Source: an uncultured Chlorobiaceae bacterium (GTDB taxonomy: Bacteria; Bacteroidota; Chlorobiia; Chlorobiales; Chlorobiaceae). From it: 33,778 nt of DNA. The notes beneath the pieces were generated by a model. It did no database searches, had not been told where the DNA came from, and saw only the letters and a list, made by a program, of their open reading frames with translations. Below are positions 27,053 to 33,778 of this stretch, piece by piece (the stretch's first letter is position 1; every line of letters begins with the position of its first letter). The stretch is taken from contig CAJAIK010000122.1 in NCBI GenBank assembly GCA_903939765.1, positions 1-33,778 on the forward strand, in the 5' to 3' direction. Made by a program: the position numbers and the translations under genes.

Positions 27053-27460
27053 TCATAAGGCCGGACGCGACCGTCCTGTAATTGCAACGGTGAGACTGCA
27101 TGCGAACAACACTATCGCTACCGGCAACCAGATTGCTCTTTCATCAGCACTCGGCGTAATCGAATTCAGCACCACCGCAAGCGCACCCAAGATGACTACA
27201 AGCCAGACCGCCCATTTCGAAATGCGAAACCAACGTTTGAGCAACAGTCCACTCCGAGTCAGCACCACCAACGCAGTAACGACAAGAAAAGCGGCCTGCA
27301 TGGCGGCAGCAAATCGCATGACCGGAGGAAAAAGTCCCGGAAAGGCACCGCCCATTGCGTAAGAACCCAAAGGTACACCAAGTGCGAGTGCAAGTTGAAA
27401 CAGCACTACTCCAGTAGTAATGATTGCAAAAAGAATCGCTGCCGCTCGCGTCACTCTCAT
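27053..27460 (-). CDS. Small conserved membrane protein, four predicted helices
   Basis: A 135-residue hydrophobic protein with about four transmembrane segments, near residues 6-30, 44-66, 80-101 and 110-129, and a basic C-terminus. The pattern around SADERAIWLPVAI before the last helix recalls a widespread family of uncharacterised small membrane proteins. ATG 27460 is supported by an AGGAG site about 7 nt upstream. No enzymatic motif is visible and function is unknown. It appears transcribed alone or with a promoter in the 250-bp gap to its right. Confidence 0.8.
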   Translation of the reverse strand: MRVTRAAAILFAIITTGVVLFQLALALGVPLGSYAMGGAFPGLFPPVMRFAAAMQAAFLVVTALVVLTRSGLLLKRWFRISKWAVWLVVILGALAVVLNSITPSADERAIWLPVAIVLFACSLTVAITGRSRPAL

Positions 27461-27710
27461 CTACCACTCCTTTTGTCTTTATCCTGACATTGATCAGACT
27501 GATTTGCCTGTTTGGGAAAAAACGGAGAGTTTCTGTCACAAAACAGAGAGTCGAAACCAGTTATAAGACTTTTCACACTATCGGGCACTGATGCGAAAGA
27601 ATATGATACAGCAAAAGCACACACAATTTCAATAAAAAAGAACAACCCGGATCAACGCATTGGTATTTCACTTATTGAACAAAATCCGCAATTCCCGGCA
27701 CCACAAATGC

Positions 27711-28481
27711 TCAGGACTGGTACAGAAGAGAAAACTTCTGTTGCAAGAGCACCGGGATCTCTTCACGCCTGACCGTCCACCCCTTTGTTCTGCCTTCCGA
27801 AACAGACTGGAACCGGTCGCCGAGCAGCACCTCCTTTCCCAAGGGGTTTTGCAGGACGACCATCAGCCACTGGACAAAAATCGAGGCCGGATGGGTTGAG
27901 TTCATATAGTTTGCCGGTTCAAAATCCACCCACTCCTGCAAGCTGAGATTGAACTCGTAGAGATTTTTCCATGCATCATCGGTAAACGACTGCAAGAGAT
28001 AGTTTTGCTCCGGGCTTCCGGTCAGTTTGAAGGTGTCGAAATCCTGCCTGATTTCCCGGTCAATCCAGTTCAGGTTGACCGGCTCCCGTATACCGTAACT
28101 GCCGAAACCAAGGTCGCAGAGCCATTGCTCGCCCTTTATCGTAACCACAATCGCCATATGCGTCTTCGGACGACGGACAGTGTAGGTCATCGGGCGGGCA
28201 GCGACAAATTGATAGGGAATGCCCAACGCGCCGAGAGCCATGGCAAACAGTCCATTCACCTCATAGCAGTAACCCCCGCGCTGCCGATCGACGATTTTTT
28301 GGTAAATCTCTTCCGGTACGAGAGAAACGATTTTGCCAGCCTGAACGTCGAGGTTTTCAAACGGCACCGAAAAGAGTTGACAGCGCATCATGCGTTTCAG
28401 CGTCGCAAAATCGGCAGAAGCGGCACCCTGAAAGCCGATTCTGGCGAAATATGCCGCAAGGTCAAAGTTTTGAGTATTCAT
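27711..28481 (-). CDS. nat: Arylamine N-acetyltransferase
   Basis: Transfers acetyl from acetyl-CoA to arylamines, hydrazines or related amines through a cysteine intermediate. The 256-residue length fits the family. The catalytic triad is complete: Cys72 in RGGYCYEVNG, His108 in KTHMAIVV and Asp123 in CDLGFGSYG. The N-terminal FENLD block (about residues 41-45) is also conserved. ATG 28481 gives a normal N-terminus. It is divergent from the DinB-like gene across a 350-bp gap. In some bacteria NAT enzymes act in amide-bond formation in secondary metabolism, but no such cluster is seen here. Confidence 0.95.
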   Translation of the reverse strand: MNTQNFDLAAYFARIGFQGAASADFATLKRMMRCQLFSVPFENLDVQAGKIVSLVPEEIYQKIVDRQRGGYCYEVNGLFAMALGALGIPYQFVAARPMTYTVRRPKTHMAIVVTIKGEQWLCDLGFGSYGIREPVNLNWIDREIRQDFDTFKLTGSPEQNYLLQSFTDDAWKNLYEFNLSLQEWVDFEPANYMNSTHPASIFVQWLMVVLQNPLGKEVLLGDRFQSVSEGRTKGWTVRREEIPVLLQQKFSLLYQS

Positions 28482-28832
28482 AACGAACAGAGTCAGATCT
28501 CAACCGGGCAGTTCTGCGCGGAGTGCGGTTCCGTATAAAAGATACGATTTTGGCAAACAAATTGACGATAAACGTCAGGTTTACACTGCGAAATTGTTGC
28601 CATAAGTGACCGCGCAGAGATCGGCAGAGGCCCGCCATCCCATCCCGATATCAGGATCACGCAAGCATGAACAATTCCCGGGTCCGGAAAATCTCTTGAA
28701 AAATGAACCGACAGGCCGATTGCGCTGTTATTAATCTTGTAATTGACCGAATATGGCGTGATGTTGTTAACTCCGTCTTGGTCATGCATCGTAAAGCAAC
28801 GAAATATCTCTCCACAATTAACCTGCACGTTT
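28482..28832. other. Divergent spacer between nat and the DinB-like gene
   Basis: About 350 bp separates the two divergent starts. Only short inverted repeats are seen (for example TGACG-ATAAA-CGTCA near 28570). A minus-strand frame (28493-28948) is open here but overlaps the DinB-like gene and matches nothing recognisable. It must hold both promoters; neither could be placed. Confidence 0.5.
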
Positions 28833-29360
28833 ATGAACTGGAAACAGCTTCTTGAAGCACAACTCGAAGCCGCCTTCAAGGTGGCAGAACGACTTGTAAG
28901 GCTTCTTGACGAAAAGGATCTTGACTGGAAACCTTCCCAAGGCAGCAACTGGATGACGACAGGTCAACTGCTTCTGCATATGGGAAAATCCTGCGGAGTT
29001 CCCGTGAAAGGTTTCGCTACGGGAGATTGGGATATGCCCTCCCATAGTGACATGAACGAAAAAAAAACGGAAAAGAAGATGCCGCCTCCGGCCCAGGAGC
29101 TTAAGGCAGTCAGCACCATTGATGAAGCCCTGAAACTCCTCGCTTTCGACAAAACCATTGCCTTTGAGGCATTGAACCATTGCAGCGAAGATGAGCTGGA
29201 ATCTAAACCAGCGCCAGCCCCGTGGGATCCTACACCACTGAACCTCGGCTTGCGCCTGTTGCAGATGATTGATCATCTGAACCAGCACAAAGCACAGCTC
29301 TTCTATTACCTGAAACTGCAAGGCAAGCCGGTCAACACCTTCCATCTTTACGGCAAGTAG
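28833..29360 (+). CDS. DinB-like (DinB_2/YfiT superfamily) putative metalloenzyme
   Basis: A 175-residue four-helix-bundle protein of the DinB/YfiT superfamily. Members bind a divalent metal through three histidines, and some are thiol transferases (bacillithiol- or mycothiol-dependent). The triad is visible as His49 (LLLHMGKS), His148 and His152 (MIDHLNQHK). The N-terminal helix MNWKQLLEAQLEAAFK marks the start at 28833; 30 further in-frame residues upstream (from 28743) do not look like protein. Substrate is unknown. The stop codon is inside a strong hairpin. Confidence 0.85.
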   Translation: MNWKQLLEAQLEAAFKVAERLVRLLDEKDLDWKPSQGSNWMTTGQLLLHMGKSCGVPVKGFATGDWDMPSHSDMNEKKTEKKMPPPAQELKAVSTIDEALKLLAFDKTIAFEALNHCSEDELESKPAPAPWDPTPLNLGLRLLQMIDHLNQHKAQLFYYLKLQGKPVNTFHLYGK

Positions 29361-29372
29361 CAATACTTGCCG
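29351..29372 (+). terminator. 9-bp stem with GCAA loop over the DinB-like gene stop
   Basis: CGGCAAGTA (29351-29359) and TACTTGCCG (29364-29372) form a perfect stem closed by a GCAA tetraloop, a stable GNRA type. The stop codon TAG (29358-29360) lies within it. The following T-run is weak, so this may terminate or stabilise the transcript. Confidence 0.5.
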
Positions 29373-29391
29373 CGTGGTTTGCCAACGCTCG

Positions 29392-29439
29392 TGACGTCCA
29401 ATGAAGACTCACCTGCTTCGCGCCAGCTTCATGACGTCA
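29392..29439. terminator. Stem-loop between convergent genes
   Basis: TGACGTC-CA-ATGAAG (29392-29406) pairs with CTTCATGACGTCA (29427-29439), leaving a two-base bulge and a 20-nt loop. It lies between the ends of the plus-strand DinB-like gene and the minus-strand flavoprotein gene, where a bidirectional terminator would be expected. No clear T-run is present on either side. Confidence 0.35.
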
Positions 29440-29448
29440 AGGCGACCT

Positions 29449-30645
29449 TCACGAAAAAGGAGGTATCAATTTGAGCAAATCACGTTTTTTCAGATTATGA
29501 CCGATGACACCGGCCAAAAGGTTTGCCCTTGTTTGTTTTTTAGCCGCAAACCTCATGAGCGACTCCAGTAAAAACTCATTATTCAGCAAAGGCTGAAAAG
29601 CATACTCAAGCGTAAACTTGCGAAATAAAAACTCTTTGCGCCAAAGCTCCTCATAATGCATGAAGGCCCGTGTTTCCTCTTCAACCAGAGCCCTTGCGGC
29701 AGCCTCTGCAGCATACCGGCCACTTTTCAACGCATAATATATTCCTTCACCAGTCAGGGGATCAACAAAGCTGCCGGCATCGCCGGTGAGCAGAACATTA
29801 CCACGACCTCTTTTTCCCTGAAAAGAGCCAAAAGGAAGTGGCCACCCTCTGAGTGTTCCCGGCTCCATAACAGCATTTTTCAACTTTGCCGATGCAAACG
29901 CATTCTCAGCAACAAAGCGCTCAAACAACTGCTTGAGAGGCCGCTGATCTTTGAAGCGGGTCATAAGGCCCACCCCGACATTGGCTCTCTGTTTACCTAA
30001 AGGAAATATCCAGCCATAACCTGGAAGCATGGACTTGTCGTAATGGAGTTCTATGGAATCCGTCAGCCCCTCAACCTTTGAATAATAGGCACGAATGGCA
30101 AACCCGTGATGCTTTTTCTCCTTGTTTGCCAGATTCAACCGGGAGGCTATGGGAGAATACGCACCGTCTGCAGCAATGATAACGCGACCGAACCACTCTC
30201 CTCCGGAACTTCTTACGCCTCTCGCTCTATCACCATCCATGATGATATCGGTAACGGCAGTATTTTCAAGAACGGTGATTGTAGAGTGCTCTTTAACACA
30301 GGCAATGAGGCAGTCATCAAGTTCTTTTCTTGGAATAACATAGATACTACCCGTCAAACTCCCGTCCTGCGAAAGTCTCCCCTGCACAACAGTACCGGCA
30401 GGAGAAAAGAGGGTAACACCTTTACATACCATCAATGGGCCAAGCCGAAGGCGAACCAGATCCATGACGTTCATCTCTTCAAGAATGGCTGATGAAGCAG
30501 CGGTGAGACCGTCTCCGCAAACCTTCTCCCTGGGAAACGTCGCCTTGTCGAGCAGCAAAACACTGTACCCTTTTTGGGCAAGAAACAAAGCAGAGGAACA
30601 TCCGGCAGGACCGGCGCCTGATATAACCACGTCATAGCATTTCAT
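29449..30645 (-). CDS. Geranylgeranyl reductase family FAD oxidoreductase
   Basis: A 398-residue flavoprotein of the geranylgeranyl reductase family, whose members reduce isoprenoid double bonds in chlorophyll side chains, quinones or lipids. Family marks are the dinucleotide-binding GAGPAGCSSA at about residues 10-19, CGDGLTA near 43-49, the mid-protein AADGAYSPIASRL, and GDAGSFVDPLTGEGIYYAL with the second FAD contact. A green sulfur bacterium needs such enzymes to make phytyl or farnesyl side chains. Sequence alone does not tell BchP from a paralogue, so no symbol is given. ATG 30645 follows an AGAGAGG-type ribosome binding site. It is separated by about 110 bp from the next minus-strand gene upstream. 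Confidence 0.88.
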   Translation of the reverse strand: MKCYDVVISGAGPAGCSSALFLAQKGYSVLLLDKATFPREKVCGDGLTAASSAILEEMNVMDLVRLRLGPLMVCKGVTLFSPAGTVVQGRLSQDGSLTGSIYVIPRKELDDCLIACVKEHSTITVLENTAVTDIIMDGDRARGVRSSGGEWFGRVIIAADGAYSPIASRLNLANKEKKHHGFAIRAYYSKVEGLTDSIELHYDKSMLPGYGWIFPLGKQRANVGVGLMTRFKDQRPLKQLFERFVAENAFASAKLKNAVMEPGTLRGWPLPFGSFQGKRGRGNVLLTGDAGSFVDPLTGEGIYYALKSGRYAAEAAARALVEEETRAFMHYEELWRKEFLFRKFTLEYAFQPLLNNEFLLESLMRFAAKKQTRANLLAGVIGHNLKKRDLLKLIPPFS

Positions 30646-30756
30646 AACTCACCTCTCTTCAATTTTCACCACATGGCCTACCCACCACCCGGGCCCCAAA
30701 CTCGATCTGTCCTGATATCGTGCAATGCTCCACAATGCCGGCAAGATTTTCATACT

Positions 30757-30984
30757 TCAGGAACCTTCGACAAGGCGCGCTACTTTATGCCCACAAATTG
30801 CGCAGTTTCCCTTGAGAAGCAGATCACCGCCCACAACTGAACCGGAATAATCAACAATTCTGACAGAGTCACGACAATGCGAACACAGGACGTTATCGAG
30901 TATTATCTCCTGGAATTCTGCAGGAATTTCCTCCCATATTTTGGCAGCTTCCAGCGAGAATTGGGGAAATTGAAATATGGTCAT
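30757..30984 (-). CDS. Small CxxC-CxxC (zinc-ribbon-like) protein
   Basis: A 75-residue protein. Cys34 and Cys37 (LCSHC) and Cys61 and Cys64 (CAICGHKVARL) form a two-knuckle arrangement typical of a small zinc ribbon. The N-terminal half is helical and acidic (EAAKIWEEIPAEFQEIILD). It has no Shine-Dalgarno site; the start is the first methionine. It lies 20 bp downstream of the broken ParE-like gene, on the same strand. Function is unknown. Confidence 0.7.
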   Translation of the reverse strand: MTIFQFPQFSLEAAKIWEEIPAEFQEIILDNVLCSHCRDSVRIVDYSGSVVGGDLLLKGNCAICGHKVARLVEGS

Positions 30985-31004
30985 GGGGAGTAGTTCTTTA
31001 CGAA

Positions 31005-31306
31005 TTAGCTACTAAACCTCTCAAACCAAACACCCGGCTCACGATGCTGATGAAAGAACGAAACCACGAGTAACTCATCAAGGTTTGGGATATAGATGAG
31101 AAAGTAGGGAAACTTACGAAATAGCACCCGGCGGAACTCTTCTTCGATGCGTAAATGCCCAAAAAAATAGTTAAGCGCAGACGCTACTGCCACGTCAGTC
31201 GCACGAGCAAACTCAAAGCCAAGCCCCAATGCTTTTGATTCATACCAAACCTGAGCCTTTGCTCAGCCTCAGGACGGAGCACAACAACATCAAGGCTTAA
31301 TCCTTT
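31005..31306 (-). pseudogene. ParE/RelE-type toxin gene broken by a frameshift
   Basis: The C-terminal part (stop at 31005) reads QVWYESKALGLGFEF, then RATDVAVASALNYF, a basic stretch FRRVLFRKFPYFLIYIP and a late VVSFFHQHREP, which is the layout of ParE-type ribonuclease-fold toxins (gyrase inhibitors). The matching N-terminus VVVLRPEAE lies just upstream in another frame. Joining them requires one extra G near 31262: GCTGAG then GCAAAG would give EAEAKAQVWYES, as in intact relatives. No good start codon is seen for the first part and no antitoxin gene remains upstream. A sequencing error or programmed frameshift cannot be excluded. Confidence 0.7.
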
Positions 31307-31312
31307 TCAGGA

Positions 31313-31385
31313 AAGTTATTTAACTTTGTGATTAATGGTTAGTTTTTTTACTGTGTTTTTATAGCTCTCCTTAGTTAAATAACTT
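31313..31385. repeat. 13-bp perfect inverted repeat, 73 bp end to end
   Basis: AAGTTATTTAACT (31313-31325) and AGTTAAATAACTT (31373-31385) are exact reverse complements, separated by 47 bp of T-rich sequence. They could pair as a long hairpin, or be the ends of a tiny mobile element or a remnant of one. No flanking target duplication was recognised. Confidence 0.6.
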
Positions 31386-31393
31386 GTTGTTTT

Positions 31394-31419
31394 GTTGGGG
31401 TTCGCAAGCTCCCCCCAAC
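31394..31419. repeat. Palindromic REP-like element after the RTX gene
   Basis: GTTGGGG (31394-31400) and CCCCAAC (31413-31419) flank a loop reading TTCGCAAGCTCC. The whole resembles the dispersed GTTGGG...CCCAACCTAC palindromes found in many proteobacterial and cyanobacterial genomes. It could also act as a transcript end for the RTX gene, although no T-run follows in that direction. Confidence 0.55.
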
Positions 31420-31444
31420 CTACTGCGCTACGAGCTAACGACTT

Positions 31445-33778
31445 TTACAGGTAAAAGTCAGAGACACTTAAAGTATTTACACCAGTCAGTCGAATAGCAA
31501 AATCAGCAACATTGTCATTACCAGTACTGCCATACAAGATGTGATTGGTAGCATCAAAACGTAATTGCCCTGTAGCATCTGTACTACTAAATGCCGCAGT
31601 GCCGATAAAAGTGAAGGCTTGATCGCCCGCCATGGTGAGGTTAGCGTCAATACCTGATAAATCAATTTTATCACCTTCGCTGGATTTGAAATCGGCAATG
31701 GTGTCCGCTGTAGCGGCGGTATTTCCCGTTTCGGCGATTGAATTAAAATCAAACGTGTCAGAGCCCAGGCCACCCGTCAGGATGTCCTTACCTAAAGCAC
31801 CTGTCAACACGTTATGGTCAGAATTCCCTATTAAGGTGTCGTTGTAGTCAGAGCCATAAACGTTTTCAATGCTGATTAGGGTGTCATTACCTGCTGCGCC
31901 TGTGTTTTGTGAGCGATTGACGATATTCAAGTCAACAGTTAAAGAACCAGCGATATTTTTATAGGAGGCCGTATCAAAACCTAAACCCCCATCAATGGTG
32001 TCATTACCAGTACCACCATTCAATATATCACTACCTAAACCGCCTCTAAGCACATCATCTCCTCCTTGAGCATCTATTTTATCCTCGCCAGCCCCACCCA
32101 TAAGAACATTTCTGTTTGCATCACCTGATAGAAAATCATCGCCATTAGCACCTACTTTTGCACCAGCTAAAACGTCCTTAAGCAAGTCGCTATTCACTAA
32201 ATCACTGACACTAACGGGTGATCCATGTTCACTGTCTAACAAGCCAACCAAATTAATCAGACTATCGTGTTTATCCGCTGTGTTGGCTAAAAAGAAACGA
32301 TTAATCAATTGATTAATGCTGTTAGTGTCGGTCTCCCCCACTAACAAGCCATTGTGAAGCATAGCAGTGATTTCTGAGTTAATGGCACCAACGTCATGGG
32401 TATAATCTGCTTCTGTGCCATAAAGATATTTCCAATCAAGGCTTAAAAAATCTTTATAAACTATTACATCTTTGGGCGGAGCTTCTCCTCCTTGCTCCAC
32501 AGTACGACCGTTTTCATTTGCGGCCCTATAGGTTATTTTGTATTGATCATGGATAGAACCATCAGTATTTACGGTTCTCACCGTATCAACAGCTGTGATA
32601 ATACCAGTGTGTCCATACGTTCCATTAGGACTAAGAAAGGCTGAACCTACTATTGGGATAACTCCAACGTGAAAATCTTTATAAGTTCCGCCATAAGTTC
32701 CAACAGTATTAAAAACAGTTTTAGGGCATCCCCAGCTACCAGGGATATTGCCGTAACGGGCATCTTGGACATAAACAACACACTGTACATGCTGACCTGC
32801 ATCCGCTCCGATATTCTGAACATGAATACTTGTGACAGAATTACTGCTTATACTATCCTGAAAACTTTCTGTACCAGCTTTAGCAGTTGTCAGAGCGCTC
32901 AATGTATTTAATTGAGTTGTACCAAGTGTAACGCCTGTAGTCGTGAAGTCCAACACACCTGCTGCAAGACCCGCAAAACTGTTGCCTGCTGAATCAAATA
33001 CCGCTCCAGCACTGAAAGTGACTTCGATGTGGTTGCCATTGGTCAAATCATCTACGGGATTGATGGTCATGGTATTACCCGAAAAACTCACCTGAGTGGT
33101 GTCAGAAACGCTGATGTCGCGTCCGCCCCCTTTCGTGAAATTGTCGAGATGAATAATACCCGTTCCTGTGTGTACCGCCTCGTTGAACGTTAACACAATA
33201 TTAGCTCCCACCGCGACATTACCTGCTTCATCAGCAGGAGACAAGTTTGTCAGTATTGGTGCTGTGTTATCGGTAGTTCCACCACCACCATCATCATTAT
33301 TAATGACTCCTATTTCGGAGCTGTTGCCCAAGGTGGCATTGGATGGAGTGGACAAACTAACTTTGAATAATTCAACGGATTCCACGGTTGTATCGCCAGC
33401 AATATTGATAGTCAGTGATTTGCTGGTCTCGCCGTTGGCAAAACTGATTGTGCCTGAGGGCAATGAGCCGCCAAAAAAGTCGTTGGCAGACGCAGCACTG
33501 CGAGTGCTGTCGCTTGCACCTATGACGGTGTAATTGACGCTCGAAGCTCCGATACCATTGCTACGGTTGATGGTGAACGTAAAAGGAGTGCTGCCGCTGT
33601 TACCTTCGTTTTTAACGGTGTCAGCTATGGTGGAAGCGATGCTTATAACTGCCGGTGCGGCAACATCATCATTGTTTATGGCTCCGTAGTCACTGCTGGT
33701 GCCAAGCGTCGCATTGCTGGCGCTCGACAGGGTCACATTAAAGCGTTCGGACGTTTCAACAGCGGTGTCACCGGCAAC
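31445..33778 (-). CDS. Type I secreted RTX protein with Calx-beta, Ig-like and CHAP-like domains (5' end outside window)
   Basis: The frame is open to the right edge; 777 residues are visible and the true N-terminus is missing. In order: the end of one Calx-beta repeat (about 1-30, ending INNDD), a complete Calx-beta repeat (about 40-160, ending GVINNDDGGGG), and an Ig-like/Big_5 domain (about 165-285, TAPILTNLSPADEAGNV). A CHAP-like domain follows (about 320-430): Cys333 in QCVVYVQDARYG, His390 in GTYGHTGIITAVD and Asn421 in AANENG. Then come RTX calcium-binding nonapeptides (about 543-606 and 641-678, GGxGxD type) and a C-terminal region ending VSDFYL, the usual type I secretion signal. CHAP enzymes cleave peptidoglycan, so a bacteriolytic exoprotein is inferred. 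Composition looks more AT-rich than its neighbours. No T1SS genes are visible. Confidence 0.85.
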   Translation of the reverse strand, partial: VAGDTAVETSERFNVTLSSASNATLGTSSDYGAINNDDVAAPAVISIASTIADTVKNEGNSGSTPFTFTINRSNGIGASSVNYTVIGASDSTRSAASANDFFGGSLPSGTISFANGETSKSLTINIAGDTTVESVELFKVSLSTPSNATLGNSSEIGVINNDDGGGGTTDNTAPILTNLSPADEAGNVAVGANIVLTFNEAVHTGTGIIHLDNFTKGGGRDISVSDTTQVSFSGNTMTINPVDDLTNGNHIEVTFSAGAVFDSAGNSFAGLAAGVLDFTTTGVTLGTTQLNTLSALTTAKAGTESFQDSISSNSVTSIHVQNIGADAGQHVQCVVYVQDARYGNIPGSWGCPKTVFNTVGTYGGTYKDFHVGVIPIVGSAFLSPNGTYGHTGIITAVDTVRTVNTDGSIHDQYKITYRAANENGRTVEQGGEAPPKDVIVYKDFLSLDWKYLYGTEADYTHDVGAINSEITAMLHNGLLVGETDTNSINQLINRFFLANTADKHDSLINLVGLLDSEHGSPVSVSDLVNSDLLKDVLAGAKVGANGDDFLSGDANRNVLMGGAGEDKIDAQGGDDVLRGGLGSDILNGGTGNDTIDGGLGFDTASYKNIAGSLTVDLNIVNRSQNTGAAGNDTLISIENVYGSDYNDTLIGNSDHNVLTGALGKDILTGGLGSDTFDFNSIAETGNTAATADTIADFKSSEGDKIDLSGIDANLTMAGDQAFTFIGTAAFSSTDATGQLRFDATNHILYGSTGNDNVADFAIRLTGVNTLSVSDFYL

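Larger units (their letters stand above)
31307..31444. other. Repeat-bearing spacer between the RTX gene and the ParE remnant
   Basis: This short region is packed with inverted repeats (two separate entries). No gene is present. It is the 3' flank of the RTX gene and the place where the ParE gene start and its antitoxin would be expected. Confidence 0.6.

Noticed and set aside
28743-28832. N-terminal extension of the DinB-like protein
   Set aside because: The 30 extra residues do not resemble protein of this family, and the fold begins at MNWKQLLEAQ (28833).
28493-28948. Minus-strand open frame of 151 codons
   Set aside because: It overlaps the DinB-like gene N-terminus, has no recognised similarity and no start signal; treated as chance.
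29456-29500. Strong plus-strand AAGGAGGT ribosome-binding-like sequence at 29456-29465
   Set aside because: It is followed by only nine codons before a stop and lies inside the minus-strand flavoprotein gene.

Overview
The window looks like a piece of a green sulfur bacterial chromosome (Chlorobiaceae, Chlorobium/Pelodictyon type). There is no rRNA or marker gene to prove this. It is inferred from a Rieske-containing carotenoid desaturase of the CrtU (aryl-carotenoid) type, a geranylgeranyl-reductase-family flavoprotein, a minimal MlaE-F-D lipid transport set, and the compact housekeeping gene style with weak Shine-Dalgarno sites and stop/start overlaps.

Left part (1-9.8 kb). A DUF2384 antitoxin tail overlaps a RES-domain toxin. 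Next come pdxJ (vitamin B6), rdgB (nucleotide pool cleaning) and uppP (undecaprenyl-PP phosphatase) in tight succession. A second tight run follows: a PHP phosphoesterase, mlaE, mlaF, mlaD and a secreted serine hydrolase of the beta-lactamase fold. Its 3' end overlaps, tail to tail, a minus-strand FAD/Rieske oxidoreductase with an N-terminal Tat-like signal.

Middle (10.2-21.5 kb). One third of the window is a single minus-strand gene for a 3743-residue type Va autotransporter. Its passenger is built from about 45 glycine-rich modules (core AQSIGGGGGNGG). Part of the array shows a higher-order three-module (about 200-residue) periodicity, suggesting growth by block duplication. Many proline-rich frames on the plus strand are antisense shadows of this gene.

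Right part (21.8-31 kb). Ordinary metabolic genes: queG, an aldo/keto reductase, purH with a clear terminator, an alpha/beta hydrolase, a small membrane protein, an arylamine N-acetyltransferase, a DinB-like protein, a geranylgeranyl reductase family flavoprotein and a small CxxC protein. A ParE-type toxin gene here is broken by a one-base frameshift.

Right edge (31.4 kb to end). The 3' end of a gene for a type I secreted RTX protein: Calx-beta repeats, an Ig-like domain, a CHAP-like cysteine amidase domain, RTX calcium repeats and a C-terminal secretion region. It looks more AT-rich than its neighbours and is followed by palindromic repeats of a kind common in other phyla, suggesting acquisition by transfer.

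The most interesting content is the pair of very different large secreted proteins: a giant repetitive surface autotransporter and an RTX protein carrying a putative peptidoglycan-cleaving domain. Both suggest investment in contact with other cells. That link is inference.
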